This document shows positions 22,909 through 37,640 of a DNA stretch of 64,000 nucleotides, one piece after another. The position numbers were made by a program, and so were the translations under genes. Each line of letters begins with the position of its first letter. The stretch's first letter is position 1. This DNA comes from Morella rubra. Taxonomy: Eukaryota; Streptophyta; Magnoliopsida; Fagales; Myricaceae. The notes beneath the pieces are model-generated. The model was not told where the DNA came from, made no database searches, and saw only the letters and a program-made list of their open reading frames with translations. Location of the stretch: assembly GCA_003952965.2 (NCBI GenBank), contig CM025855.1:18717638-18781637 (forward strand), in the 5' to 3' direction.

Positions 22909-25900
22909 GCTGAGGCTTTCCGCTCATAACAAAATTAGAGGTTCAGTGCGTGGGCTATCCTGTCGACATTAGCTTCATTATAAGGAGTAAATGCGCACTT
23001 CTTTGCCACAGATACTAAGAAGACTCACTAAGTTCAATCAGGTAACAGATTAAGCTTTGCTCTAAATTACTCATGGACTGATAAATTGGTGTCCCTTTAT
23101 TGATCCAACAACATGGAAATGTTTGAGACTCAAAAGCAAATAACATAACACCCCAAAAATAAAGGGGATTCGGCCATATAGGTCTTCTTGAATTTTCTCC
23201 CACATTACGCAGTTTTCCTGATATAATGTGTGTTCCTTTCACTTCGCCACTCTGTTGTGGTTTTTTTGCCTGTTGTCCATATCCTTCTTAAGCTGCCCCC
23301 ACCTTCTCCGGTTATTTCATCCTTTGGATTGGCGCTTTTCACATGCCTTAGTTCGCTGCTTCATTCGGTTTTCGCGTATTTCAAGCAAGGTCCATTTGTT
23401 GTGTTTAGGGCGCATATCCAAAAATTATATCTCGCCATGAGTATCTCCTGAGTCTTATTATTTATGTTCTGCAAACGTCTGGTGTCTGGCACTTGGTTTT
23501 GTCGACCGCACCTGGACCCATTTGCGTCCGGATGGGTCATGTTGGTGGTGGCTCGGAAGGTGGGCCATCGTGATAACAACTCCACAGTTGAAGGCATCGT
23601 GATACATCTTTCATTAACGCGATCTTCCCTGGCTTCGCCATAATTGTTACGCTGCATAAGTTGTTAGCAATTTTTTCTCTTTTTCTTTTCTTTGGTCTAA
23701 ATAATGGGTGTTTAGGTTGCACCTGGTGGCTCGAATTCTCCTTAGGACTAAAGTTTTTGGCATTTGTCATTTCTGGGTGTGTCTATTGTTAGTAGCAGGT
23801 TGGAAATAAAACAGACGCATGAAGGATGGTATTATGGTGGAACTAAAGGATATAATTCTGTTTAGAAGGGGATAAAAATGGGTAGAAGGGTTGGAGTTGT
23901 AAGGATAATAGACACCAAGGAAGCTTAAGTTGGGTGAATATTGAGTGTTCGTCAAAAACTTCTGGTATAGTGATGCTGGTGCCTACAATATTACTCCCTT
24001 CAAGGGGATAGTGTTGTTGGTCGGATAGTAAAAAAAGGATAATTAGGTAGTTACTCACTAATTTGTTCAAATTTTCTTTAGTGTGCTAGCTTGGTCTCTG
24101 TTTTAATAGGGAAAGACGACATAAGTAAATAGGAGGTTAGAGGAGTTTGTCTTACAGAGTGTAAAGAGATACGTTAGGATGGTTCAAGGGGTAGTTACAA
24201 TACTTACCAGATTGATTTGGTCTATTAGGTGGAATAGTGTTATGGAGAAAATGAGGATATATATCGAAAATAAGACATTTTCTCTTAGTGGAACTATATA
24301 TGTTATTCATTTTAATAAGATAATTATTTTTTTCAGGAATCTTATCGGAAATTACTTTTCCAATAATAAAAAATAAGATAAAAAAGTTTTCGGGAGTGGG
24401 AAATTGATACAGAATTGGCAAAAAAGGATTTTATTGGCATTGGTTTCCCAGTTGAGCGTCTAAGAATTTCGTCCATGATGACTAGTCGAAAGTAATTTCA
24501 TGATTATTCATTCCATATTTTTTCTTGAATATCAGTGTTAAGGGGATATGTGAGCTTGTGTAATTTTATCGGGGTGCTTTCCATGTTATAGGTCTTAAAA
24601 CTATATATGTTTATGTTCTGTTATTGGGAAAATAGAGTTTTTCAGGCTTTTTGGGTGGGTTTCATCATTTTTTAATGTATTAACTCCTTTAGTCCAAGAG
24701 CATTTATTGAGGGGGTTTTTCCAATCTTCCAAATAGTGAAGACTCTAGTTTCCAGGTGCTAGAGAACCGTACTAGTATTTTCTCTGGCTTAACACTCAAA
24801 CCCACTCAAGTGGTTTTTTTTCGGGCTCACCACTCACAATCAACCAAGCTTGAGATATACCCCCTCTAAGCTTCTTCTTTAGTGAAAAACCTCACTAAAT
24901 GAATCACCTCTTATGAATATGAAGATACAAGAACAAAAACTTTCTCAAAGAGTGGATAAAAAAATGGAAAGCTCTATCTCTATGATTCACACAATGACAA
25001 GGATAAAAAAAATGTAATTTGGTGTGAATGGATATAAGAAGAAGTATAGGATAGAGGAAGGTTTAAGATATTATTCTGGTCTCAAGCTAATGTAAAATGA
25101 TTGTGGTCTGAGCTCTCTTGTTTGAGTACGAATAGGAAGGTTCTTTGTTATAGGGCAACATGAGAAAACATAGTCGTTTGCTAGCTGTTAGGAATATTAA
25201 CCGTTTGTACCGTCTTGTACCGTTCAATTTGTAACAAGTTGTTATCTCGTGTTTATTCAGGTGTGAATTAAATTGTTTCCCAACGGTCCCACATTGTCTC
25301 AAAGGTCTTCTTTGTTAAATATGGATTTTATTTGGGCATAATTATTGGTAATATTCTATCGAGAGCAATATTTGTTAATTAACTGTTCTAGAGCTCTCAA
25401 ATAATCTAAGTTACTGTGGATACGGAAGAGCGGGTTCGATAACGCATTTTAGATTTGGATCTATTATCAGGAACAACTCAGCAGCGTTTGATCTGCGACG
25501 GTTGAGCTGAACTTGATGGCTAAGAAGCACCCTCTGATGATCCGGTTCATTTAAAACCACGATTTTGTTAGATCCTTATTGGCATGGGGATTAAATTAAT
25601 TTTTAAAGGACAGGGCACGGAGTAGATAAAGACTACTTTCTCTTATTTATTTTAAGGGGGTAATATAAAGTTGGGTGTTTTTTGAAACCATTTAATACAC
25701 ATTTGGTTTCTTTCATCTTAGTTGTGATGGTTGCTTTACATTTATACGGTTATTTAATCATAGCTGCTCGGGTTAGAAATATTATGACTGGAGTAATGTG
25801 CCTTCAATCCTTGTCAATGAACGTGGTAAATTTTCTTAAACGCCAGATTTACTTATTGAGGTTAGGTCTAATGGTCTGAGATTCGGTTGCGGACTATTGT

Positions 25901-28900
25901 AGAGCATCAGGTGTGATTCAACATTGCTTCTTATGAATCTTCAATCTTCTTGTATTTGGCTCTTTGATAAAGATGTCTTTGTCTTTGAAGATGTCCGTTT
26001 TTGTTTTAACTCTCGGACAATCCATTTTATTGCAGTATAATATCAAATAATTCTACAAGTGGTCATAACTGTTTGTTATTAAATTAGGGGTCGATTACTA
26101 CTTTTAAAATATTTATTCCTGCATGCTGCCTTAATATCACAACTCTGTATTTAGCTTTTGTTGGTCAGTCGAATTTAGAATGTTCTCCATCAGGAATGTG
26201 TTGGTGTGCCAGTGCTAATAGGTACTTGTTCTCCCTGGTTGGTGGAGTCTATATGTACATGATGGCATAGTCAATAAGCGTTTTAATGTGATATTAGTCA
26301 CTTTCTTTTGATGCCAGTATGAACCAGCCTTTGCCGTTAGGATTGTTAGGCATGCTTTTCCATTATGCGATAGCCTGGTGCTATCTGTTGGCGTGCTTTC
26401 TTGCTCGGAAAGAGTAATTTGGTGACTGTTTTACACATTGTCGAAATATTTGTTACGACCACTGAAGTCCAAGTGGAAGAAGGGTATTCGAATTGCTTTG
26501 GCGCTTTAGATTACATTGTTATTGCTTAGTTTATTCAGGGTTATCACTTTCGTCTGTTTCTGCAATTTCAGCCTTCTAAGAAGGGTTAAACGCACAGGCG
26601 GTAGTGTGATGTAAATAATTGATTTACAGGAAGGGTATTCCCAAACTTGCTGAAGGATGAAATTTCATTTTTGCTAGTTATTTCGCCGCGAAAAAAAGTT
26701 ACCGCTTATTAGAGCCACAGTCCATGGGAAATAGCTTAAGAAGCTCTTGGAGGGGGTATGGGATGAAGATATTTTAGGCCTTATTTTATGTAGAGATTTG
26801 GCTATTTTTTGGCTTGAGGGTATTTCGAGTTATTATCAGATAATCTCTTTTATCTGGTGTATTATTGACTTCTACCAACTGGTCAAGTTCTGCTGAGAGG
26901 GAAAGAAGATTAAGATTCTTATTTTAGAAAATATTTCATTAGTAATCAAAGGGTGGGCTAAGGTTTGCAGATTAGGAGGGAAAATATTATTATTTAAATT
27001 ATTCTGGTCCTTGATTGGCCTGCAAATTTGATTTTTTGAGCGGGGCATTATGGATTTTTACTGGGGTATACCTTGGTATTTTTTGGCTTTCTGAACGCTG
27101 AACATGCTAGGGTCATGAGTATATTTGGCTTCTTTTCTTACATAAAATTGGTCTTTTCATATGTTTGACTTACAGGTATGACTGTACGGCAAGAAACTCT
27201 GTTGGATGTATGGCATCTATTCAAAAAGCATTGGATAATCTACTGACAATGCTGTAGAGTGGGATTTAGGAGCTCGTTGACGCATGTGGAGATCTAGAAG
27301 AGCTAGGCTAAATGAGATTGGGATTGTGGGCTTATTTGAAATTTTATGCTTAATCAAGGTTTTCTGATTGTGTACTGCACATTGAAATGAGTTTTATGAT
27401 ATTAACATAATGCTTGATTGACATTTATTATCTTGAGGACAATAAAAAATTCAATGAAAAGTTTTATGGTATCCGGCACTGAATCAACGTGAAACTTAAA
27501 TCAATACAAGGATGGTGGCAAAAGAGGAAACGTTTAGATGTGACTTCATCGATATAAGTGTAAATCATGCATGATTGGCAATGTTAGGCTTCAACAGTAT
27601 CTGATGAAAGATAATTGTTTGTCTTTGGATTGTGGGTATTGGTTACTTGTGATCAAGTGGTTTTCAAACAGACTAGATTCTGCAAAAATGCGGGATTGGG
27701 TGAAATAATAAGCTGAGATATTGTCTAAAAAAATATAGGAGGAAAAATACTAAGATAACTTTTATTGGTTGGAAAATTCTTGGACATAATGATCAATCCT
27801 GGACAACTCCTTCTCGTCACATTGAGGCTTAGTATGATGAGGAGCGCTTAATACGATAATTAATAGCGTAAATTTTATGAGATCCATTGTAGCACATTTC
27901 CAATAATTTCTATTGAGTTATGACCTCACAACTAAAACTGACGTGTAATTCTGGGAGCGAAATAAATGATTGGATAGAAAGGTTTGCACTCTGTGGATAG
28001 TGTAGATAGGGTCATCATGTTCATGGTTTTAAGTAGATAAAGGATTATTTGTTCGTTGCTGTGAAATTCAATTCGGAGCTTTTAATTTTATATTAGGGGC
28101 AACACGAAAAATAAAATGTTTTATCATGTAATGAATAATTTCGTATCAGGCTAGATTTGGGGGGGCTTCCTTATACGCAGTATGGGATGACATTATGGAG
28201 GGTCTCTGTAGTGCATACATTAATGAGTAAAAAGGGTAAATTTGTCCTTATTTGTTAAAGTTACCACTATATTGACCGGAATTTGGTTTCTCAGGAGGCA
28301 TAGTTTGGGTCGAAATCAATTTTTCGGTGTGCAAACCTAGTTTATTTTAGGATTTTTGATTTTGAATAAATCAGGTATTTTATGGGTTATAATATCAAGT
28401 AATGGGCTTCATATGAACACAAATTGTTTATTAGCATACGTGTTGTTAAGTTTCTAGCGACATCGGAGATTTAAGGTCCTACAAAATTGTTGAGATACTC
28501 ACGCTAGACTATTATGTATCGGTCTTTTTTTAAGGGATCAACTACTTGTTGTCTTCAGATCATGGTGACACTTTGGGGTTCTGGAAACTTGGGCAGGGTT
28601 TGACAGGTAGTGTGACATTTTTCGACACTAAAATGGGGTTCGACGATATATAGAGTTAACACTCTTTAGAATGTAAATTCTCTTTGTTTATTCTGTTAAG
28701 AAAGGAATGAGTACAAGTACCACATTCACGTAATTCATTAGTTAGGGTCTATAGTTTGTCTTTGATATAAATTTGGACTGGTATACTGAACTAATGATTC
28801 ATCCTTCATGTATAATGTTAGTTTAGATTCTAATACTATAGAACTGATATAAGATGACTTTATGGTGTTTGGTGATGCATTTTATTATGAAGTATACTAT

Positions 28901-31900
28901 ATCAATGCTTTTATTAGGTTCACTCAGCTTTTTAGGTCCTATATTGTTCGAAATGGACTATACAGGAGCATTACGAGGTTATGTTCTTGTTCAAACAGGT
29001 TTTTTTCAAGATGGATTACTATGGTATTGACAGGAAAAGAGATATTAAGTATCGAATTATTATTAGGTACAATTTATAGAGGCATCTAAAGAATAGAAAG
29101 TGAAAGAACTATCTGGGGTCTAATGATACTTCTGGGTAAAAGTATATTGACAAATACTCAATTCTATTGATTAACCGGAGCTCATTGCTTTGATTTTAGA
29201 AATGTACGCATTAAAATTTCTCATTAAGTCATTTTGTTTTCTGATGGTTGTTAATAGTAGTCTGGTAAGATAGACTAAAAACTTGGGCAGTCACATTGGG
29301 GCTATATTTTGGTAGTTCGATTTTCTTCGGCATAATTTTTTATCTGACATGGAGTTGTTAGCTGACCTAGTTTTTTTATGTTTTAATAAATATTGTGGTT
29401 TGGTTTTGATATGGATACGCAGCATGCTACATTTTGTTTGTTCTTAGGAAACATAACTGATGGTTCTGGGGATTTGGATGATATCTTTCATAGTTATCCT
29501 TATTAGGCTTTGGATTCAACCACATGAATAATTGGATATTAGCTGTGGATATGGAGAGATTTTGGTTGAGGATATATTTAAGCTCTTCTAATTGTTTTGC
29601 TATTGGTAAAGTCAGTTCGTCTAAAAAACATGCTTATAATAATGTACATTCGATGCTATTTCCGTAGGATGATATTATTGGATTGGGTTGGGCATTCAAC
29701 TATCGTTGTTCTCTATTTTACAGGGTACTACCATGATATAACTACCTCCTGTATGCATAAAGAACTCAAAAGTAGACTTTCTACAATCTTAACACCCAGT
29801 AAAATTTGAATATGAGTATATTTAGTCACTTCTAGTTTGTCTACATGCTTATAGGGAGGTGCGGAGGACATTTGAAATCAGGCTAGCTGGTCCTTGGGTA
29901 TTTGCTTTGTGTGGTGGAATCGTCAATAAAATCGACTTTTATTGGTGCTTTCGGGATTTAGCTTTCTCATCTCATGTTTTGTCCTATTTATTTTCCATTT
30001 TAGAGAAACGGATCTACTTGGTGGCATTTAGGGGCTATATCTTCCGCATTACAGAGTGGGGCAATATACTCGGCGAGATCTTATGTATCGTTATCTCTGC
30101 TCTATTGCGCTATATAGTTCTGGACAGTTGTCAGTTACTGCGGCAAAATGCACTGGATTGAGGATTATTAACGGTTTCTTTGCCCATAAGTATGGAATTT
30201 TTAGTAATCAAAATTATATTGGGCATAAATATTTCTCGTTAGATCCTACGAATGTGTTCTATTAATGTGCTGTCTATGTTTTTTGTTACTGGTTATATAA
30301 GTTCTTATGTGTGGTAATTGTATTGCTGATTAACACAGAATCAAGTTGGTTGGATTGCAGGGAATTCATGGTGTATATTGAAATTTGTCTTGTTTGCTCT
30401 GTACTTCCATTAGAGGAAGAATGGTTCCCTTTGCTTATTTTCAATTTTAGAAACTTCCTTCTTTGCTAGGAATGTGTAAGTGGGCCGTGGATTAATGAGA
30501 TTAGTCCTCTTCATTGTTCTTGGTTGTAGACGATTTGGTGGACTCTAGTGTAAATGTGTCGTGGGAATTGCAAGGATTGTTGGATCAATAAGCTCGGTTT
30601 TACCAATCCTTCCATTTTTTAAAGATTTATATTGTATTAGTAAATATGAATGTTGGATGTGGGTTTTTAGGGTTGGATCTATGCTGGGAAGTGATGTTAG
30701 TGGGAGTCTTTTTCAATTAATATATAGGTATAGATTACTGTTAGGACTGTCATAAAACCATTTAGCCTCCTTCATTAGAATGGGAATACTTGGCTTCTGG
30801 TTGACCATTTTCCAAATGGGTGTACGATTCATAGGTATTATCGGTAGCATATATTTTCTAATCAGCGATTGGAGCTATGTTGAGGTAAAATCTATTTGCT
30901 AGATTACTTGGGAAATGAGGGTCACTACTATAGAGAAGATGACTTGCTATTAAGATATGAGGGTATAGGCAGAAGGATAATAAAATAGGGGGGGGTACGG
31001 CTCTTTTTATAATTTTTGTATAATTAAAAAAATAATAAATAATAGGAATATTAAGGGGGATTGATTTTATGCAGAGGCGAAATTGGTGTTTCTGTAAATT
31101 TGCTTTTCATGTTTGTTCACTACTACTAGAAGACTTCGGTAAAGGGCATTAGGGAGGTTTAGTTTCGTGTAATCTTCTTAGGTAGAGTGTCCATCGTTTC
31201 ACAATCCATCTGATGTTTTGCTTTTATTATGTTATTAGTAGAAATAGTGACTAACTAGGGTTTTTATTGACTTTTCTATTCTTAAAGTCGAGAGGGTATG
31301 TTTTTTGAGCAATGAACTGAGAGACAATAGGGGTGTGGCTGGGTTTTTTTAAGTGTGAAACCTGTACGGTCTTTGGGGTGTTTATATTTCTTATGTTAAT
31401 ATTTGAGTTTACGTCGTGTTGATTTTGTAGAGTGCATATATTATTCTAGCAGCTTATGCTTTTATTCGAGAACTATTTGTTTGATTTTTCATAGAATAAA
31501 GGCTTACTTGGTAATCCTATTTGAATATATATATTAATTAATTTTTGGGATCTTGCATATTGGGAGAGTAACAACGATTTTTTACATTTCTTTGGGTTGT
31601 TGAACGGCTAACTAGAAGTTTACAATATTTATTTAAAGTATTTTGTCATATTCAATGTTAAACTTCTATAGAAACTCATAATCTTGCTATAACACTAATA
31701 TACACTTTTTGTATTACATGAGGTTTTAGATGAAAATAAGAGTTTGGATTTATAGATAAAATCAGTAGACAATCACATTTCATTTAAAATCTGTCACATT
31801 GATTCTCTTCACGAACTATTAAAGAGAGTTGTACAAAGAGAGTCATACTCTGAGCAATTATTCAGCAAAAATTATTGTACTATTAGCATTGTTTACCACT

Positions 31901-34900
31901 TTATTAAAAAGGTCTCTGAAAACATAGAATTTTTCCTCTGTCATTACAAATGATATTTCGTAGCGTATCTCGCGTATAAGGGAGTAATCGTTCGGATTTC
32001 GTACATTTAAATGACTGTTGGTTTTCTTTTTGGGGTAGAGGTGGTGATTCTTAATTATTGATCGGTCAGCAATTTTCTCTTAGTATAATTTCAATGTTTT
32101 AATGGATATTAAATTTAAGGAGGAATATGTCATATAGGATACATTTTCTTATAGTCTTGCTATACATTGAATTGGGTCACGATTTTGTTTTTATGGGTAT
32201 TTCGCATTTGGTGTATTTGACAGAAGGAAGTACCTATTAGAGATTTATTAAATTGCTGGACATTGGTTTTACATCTAGAATATTGCTAAATATGAAGTAG
32301 GATACCACTAACGTTGTATAATTGTCAGTGTAATCAAAATTATGTGTGACAATTAAGTTGTGGCGATTTCACTGATTTTTTGACCAATCTAAATTGTGTT
32401 ACTTTAATGGCATTATTGATGATTGATTTAGAGGAGTAAGTTTTTGAAAACGTGATTTGTTTTAAATCCTATCCTAATATAAATAAAGCGTGCATTTGGA
32501 GTTTTGTGGAAATTAACTTATATATGAAAATCATTATACTTTTCTTATTTGGTTTTGTTAATAAAAGTTAATTTCATAGCCACTTATGGTTTCTACAGTC
32601 ATATAGGAACATTTATTCATCTGTAAACTCCAATTTAATATAAGGGAGGAAGAGTTAAGGGTTATATTTTTGTAGCACTATATAGTGAATCAAGTTGATT
32701 TTTGATGTACTTAACGTCTGATATGGATTCTCTAATATGTAGGGGTGAGGACAGTGGAATTATTTTGGAAGCCGTTTTTGGGCCAATTGAGCATCACATT
32801 TTTTTGGTTTGTGCGATGGATTTCAGGTCTTTGACAATTTAAAGTAATTAAGTATAAAAAATTTGTTTCATGATGTTATCACCCATACTCCATATATAAG
32901 TTTATAAATTGTATGAGCGAGATAGGGGCCTCTCGCGTCATATTGCCTCCTGTACTGTAAGGCGGATATATTTGTATTTCTTGTCCATTGTGCTATTATT
33001 TCACGGGTTTCTGGGCATATTCTTTCGAGAGTGCCTTGGTCTGTTTTTTAAGTCGGTGATAGCTGTAAAATTTTGTTCTCTTCTCTTAACTTGATATTGT
33101 AGATTATTTCACTGAAAGAACCTAGTTGCTTAAATTATCTTTTAAAAATATTGATTGGGATTTTGATTGGTTTTCTTCTTCTTATATTAGACTACTGTGA
33201 CTGAGGGAGTTACAATTTCTTAATAAATTAAGATAAAGGGTATAACGGCAATTTTTATGACTTTATTTTTAGTGGGGGGAAACAGAATAGAGTTGCTGAG
33301 AAATATTGGATTGTTAGTTACGGATATTGTCATATTGTGTTGGTGTGTGATCTCAAGGGTATTACAATAGTCATCTCTCATTGCGTTCTCTTTTAACTGG
33401 TTTGGACATTTTTGGTGTCTTTCTCTTTATTGTCAATGGACAAGGTTTAGAATTCTATAAGTACAGAAAACAAATTTCGGTAGGAGTTCTAAGGAGGATC
33501 CCTCATTATGTTATACTAGGATATTCTTCATTCTCTCAGGAAACTGAAAGTTAGGTATTTGACACTATTATAGTGTTTTATTCAGACGAATTTCACATAC
33601 AATATAGTTGAGTTGTAAGATTTATTTGATATATTTTTTTTAGTACTCAACTTTTACTTTAGCATCTGCCGGGAATGGATTATATGAAGATACATTTGGC
33701 ACTGCGGATCCAGGTTTAGCAGCTACTCCGTATATTCGGTTGTTTAAAGTATTGACTCTCTTCTTCTGTTTATTTTATATCTAGAAATAATTCGGAATAA
33801 GAACCTATGTTAACTATGAAAGAATTACGATGGGTTACTTTCTTTTAAAAAAAAAAAAGTTTCGTAAGTGCATAATGAATCTACTAAATAATAGATAATT
33901 AAAATTTAATAGCGTTAAATCTTCAAGAGTCGTGTATACGCTATTTAAGATATTTACTGCTGACTAATTTCTCTTATGATTGAATATATAATTGAAAGTA
34001 TTATCATTTAAAAAGTTATTCAAGTGTTCCAAATAATTTATCCGGCTTTCTAAGAAGAAATGGAAAGTTGTGAAAAGTCTCTTTCAACTTGCCGTCTGAC
34101 ATTGTTCGGATAATATTTGATAAGCAAGTATGTCATTTTAATGTACTAATAAATGAAATGCTCTCAGGATTTTGTTTTTTTTTCTTCTCTATTTCAGTGG
34201 ACGTTGTGGTGGAGGAGGAGTTAGAATGAATGTCCCTAGCCTGAATATATAGGAACTAAATGTGAAATTTGTTGTTAGGTAATATATAAAAACTTCATTC
34301 TGCTAATAGTCATTTTCCAAACTTTCAATTTGTTACTTTATGATCGAGACGGTTAAGTTGAAATCTGATTTCATTTGTGTTATGGAAGGGCGCTCAGCAA
34401 GAGGATATGATCGGGACCTATCATATGTAATACCTTCATCTTTTTATTTTCATAAGGTAGCTAGTATCCAGGGGACGTGGAGAGGTGATTTAAATAATGA
34501 TGGATAGAGTGAGATGAGAATAGTGATCAAATAACTCTAAAGTGCATTTTTAATGAATAATTTTTATTAACCGCTTCTATTTTTCAGATCAATACCAGGT
34601 GAATTGATTTAGATTGCCACAATTCAACATTGTTAAATATCATCGCAAGGGTGGATTTGCTCTTATAGCCTAAAAGGTTTTAAAGGGTTGCCCCTGATCT
34701 TAGAAAGTAAGGGAAGGTAGGCAGTAATATTCAGGAAATGAGGAATGCCGTTTCGCATGTTTTGAGGCTAGGAGAACTTATTTAAGACTTTTGTTAGAAG
34801 CTGGATTTATTTGGTACTTGGATAATAATTTTTATGTTTCTTCATTTGTCTAGAAATTTGGTTTGTACTTTGACTGGAAACTTCTGGATTTCGATTTTAT

Positions 34901-34970
34901 TTTATTGATTCAGACCTTCGCTTTTTTAAAAGTTTTGTTATCATAGGTTCTAGGTCTTTAGTTACTAGTT
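22909..34970. other. ~12 kb without recognisable genes, T-rich and C-poor plus strand
   Basis: I read this stretch in both directions and found no protein family, RNA gene or LTR pair. Sample lines (for example 28861-28920 and 32101-32160) have about 7-8% C and about 40-48% T on the plus strand, with clearly more G than C. Open frames on the minus strand are almost absent from 25.3 kb to the gap. A more balanced patch lies at about 24740-25080. It could be a very old, decayed retrotransposon mass, a giant intron, or low-quality assembly next to the gap. Confidence 0.55.
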
Positions 34971-35403
34971 TATATAAAAAGAACTTACAAGATCCTGCCT
35001 ATGAGCAAAGTTTCCAAACCATGCATGCTGGTGTTGGTACTAAATATATCATTATTTCTCCTCTATATTGTGGAATCGAATATTAGGTCATATCTCTTTA
35101 GAGAATGAAAATATTAGTTAATAATGGAGTCCTTAAGACTCTAGATTTTTCTTATTTTGGAACTTGTGTGGATTGCATAAAGGGAAAGCAAACCAACAAG
35201 ACCAGTAAAGGTGCCAAGAGGAATGATGATGTACTTGAGATCATACACACTGATATCTGTGGTCCATTCAGCAATCTTTGTCTAAATGGTCAAAGATACT
35301 TTATCTCATTTATTGATGACCATACACGTTATATGTATCTCTACCTTAAGGCTATTTTATAAGGGTCTAGAAAGCCGGTAGAGGTTCTTTCAGGATTTAA
35401 AAA
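34971..35403 (+). mobile_element. Ty1/copia pre-integrase/integrase fragment, cut by the assembly gap
   Basis: The open part at 35105-35362 reads MKILVNNGVLKTLDFSYFGT, then CVDCIKGKQTNKTSKGAK and EIIHTDICGPF, then FIDDHTRYMYLYL. These are the GAG-pre-integrase zinc-binding end and the start of the integrase core with its first Asp (HTDICGPF) and second Asp region of copia elements. Upstream, 'GHISLERMKIL' is recognisable across a stop (about 35080-35110). A stop follows at about 35362 and Ns begin at 35404. Confidence 0.85.
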
Positions 35404-36403
35404 NNNNNNNNNNNNNNNNNNNNNNNNNNNNNNNNNNNNNNNNNNNNNNNNNNNNNNNNNNNNNNNNNNNNNNNNNNNNNNNNNNNNNNNNNNNNNNNNN
35501 NNNNNNNNNNNNNNNNNNNNNNNNNNNNNNNNNNNNNNNNNNNNNNNNNNNNNNNNNNNNNNNNNNNNNNNNNNNNNNNNNNNNNNNNNNNNNNNNNNNN
35601 NNNNNNNNNNNNNNNNNNNNNNNNNNNNNNNNNNNNNNNNNNNNNNNNNNNNNNNNNNNNNNNNNNNNNNNNNNNNNNNNNNNNNNNNNNNNNNNNNNNN
35701 NNNNNNNNNNNNNNNNNNNNNNNNNNNNNNNNNNNNNNNNNNNNNNNNNNNNNNNNNNNNNNNNNNNNNNNNNNNNNNNNNNNNNNNNNNNNNNNNNNNN
35801 NNNNNNNNNNNNNNNNNNNNNNNNNNNNNNNNNNNNNNNNNNNNNNNNNNNNNNNNNNNNNNNNNNNNNNNNNNNNNNNNNNNNNNNNNNNNNNNNNNNN
35901 NNNNNNNNNNNNNNNNNNNNNNNNNNNNNNNNNNNNNNNNNNNNNNNNNNNNNNNNNNNNNNNNNNNNNNNNNNNNNNNNNNNNNNNNNNNNNNNNNNNN
36001 NNNNNNNNNNNNNNNNNNNNNNNNNNNNNNNNNNNNNNNNNNNNNNNNNNNNNNNNNNNNNNNNNNNNNNNNNNNNNNNNNNNNNNNNNNNNNNNNNNNN
36101 NNNNNNNNNNNNNNNNNNNNNNNNNNNNNNNNNNNNNNNNNNNNNNNNNNNNNNNNNNNNNNNNNNNNNNNNNNNNNNNNNNNNNNNNNNNNNNNNNNNN
36201 NNNNNNNNNNNNNNNNNNNNNNNNNNNNNNNNNNNNNNNNNNNNNNNNNNNNNNNNNNNNNNNNNNNNNNNNNNNNNNNNNNNNNNNNNNNNNNNNNNNN
36301 NNNNNNNNNNNNNNNNNNNNNNNNNNNNNNNNNNNNNNNNNNNNNNNNNNNNNNNNNNNNNNNNNNNNNNNNNNNNNNNNNNNNNNNNNNNNNNNNNNNN
36401 NNN
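35404..36403. other. assembly gap (1,000 Ns)
   Basis: Exactly 1,000 N characters, a conventional placeholder for a gap of unknown size. The sequence to its left and right does not belong to one recognisable element. Confidence 0.99.
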
Positions 36404-36516
36404 TTTGCTTAGATAGGCACCGTCGGGATTGGCCCGGTGAAGAATAATATGGTTTGATGGATAGAGAAAACGGTTCATCTCAATTAAATTTTGAATTGAA
36501 TTATTATATTATATTT

Positions 36517-37640
36517 AATATCAAGATTCATGCACCGTGCCATATTTTTTTTCTCTATTTTATTTTTCTTTTTACTAATCTATTCGTATATATATATATA
36601 TGTATTTTGGGCGTGCGTCGGCACGCTGCGCATAGATTTTCTGGTGAAATTCGTGATGCCTCAGTGACCTTCTTGATTATATATAGCCATCTGTCCTACA
36701 GCTTACTGAGCTTGGTAGCTAGTACTTGGGGATTAAGATGACAACTAATTTCACCTATTGCTTGTTCTGATAACAAAATAATAATAGCTTTTACAAGTAG
36801 AAATATAAGTAGGTTTTCTCAAAAAATACCGATATATATATATGATATAGATTATTCTTATGAAGAAAGACATGCAATACGATTATTTAATATTTTGAGT
36901 ACTTTAAATAGATTTAGGAACTATATAGAAGCAAATGCGTCACATTGAATACAAGTCAACGGAGCCCTGTGATGACCACATCCGCCTTAAAAACAATACC
37001 TCATATATTACTTGAAAGAGAAGCCATAAGCATATGTATAAACATTCCTAGATTAAGTACTACTTTATGTTCCTCGGAGGATGCATTTGGGTGCACATGC
37101 AACCTAGGACGCTTTGTTTTACGTATGATTACCCAGTGACAATTCTCTGCTTAATTATATAGGTTTAATTTAGCGATAAATACACATTCACCCAACAACT
37201 TTAGGCTATTTGGACATTGCGTCCTAAACTACCATTCTTGACACATAGCACCCTCCTACTAACGGTTTTAAACATTTTGAACCCTAAACTACCGACTTTC
37301 ACACATTTCACCCTCTAAGTACCCCTGTCAAGTCACATTTTTCCCTTTTGACGTATGATGCACCTGATCTTTGCCTACAACATCGACCCTCGGCATCACC
37401 CTGTTGGAAATATGCCCTCAAAATCTTCTATTTAGAATAATTTTGAGGTAATTATTTCTTTTCACCTGTATTTATTAATTTATGGGTTTTACGTTGTGAC
37501 ATAACAAGTTAAACGGATATTGTTTGAGTGAGGAGATGCGAGCTGTTAGGGAGAAACACAACAAATAGTTTGCGGCCAAGCAAGCAGAGAAAGAGGGCAT
37601 CTTACGTTAGCAGCAGCAGTGCCAAGAGCTACTTCATTTT
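36517..37640. repeat. dispersed repeat R, copy 1
   Basis: Homologous to 62306-63405 (copy 2) and 63434-64000 (copy 3). Shared landmarks are gtgaaattcgtgatgcctca, cacctattgcttgttctgat, gaagaaagacatgcaatacg, a 'caccctcctactaacggttt' block and TGTTGGAAATATGCCCTC at 37401, which looks like the start of a copia-type LTR. Compared with copy 2, bases 36547-36630 hold an extra AT-rich insertion. No intact coding. In copy 2 the repeat lies just upstream of the RNase T2 relic. Confidence 0.88.

Noticed and set aside
25682..33094. Several 60-100-codon plus-strand frames in the T-rich block
   Set aside because: Hydrophobic, Phe/Leu/Tyr-rich translations expected from T-rich DNA; no conserved motif and no splice-consistent neighbours.
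35390..36478. Open frame of 362 codons on the minus strand
   Set aside because: It is open only because it runs through 1,000 Ns; there is no real coding.
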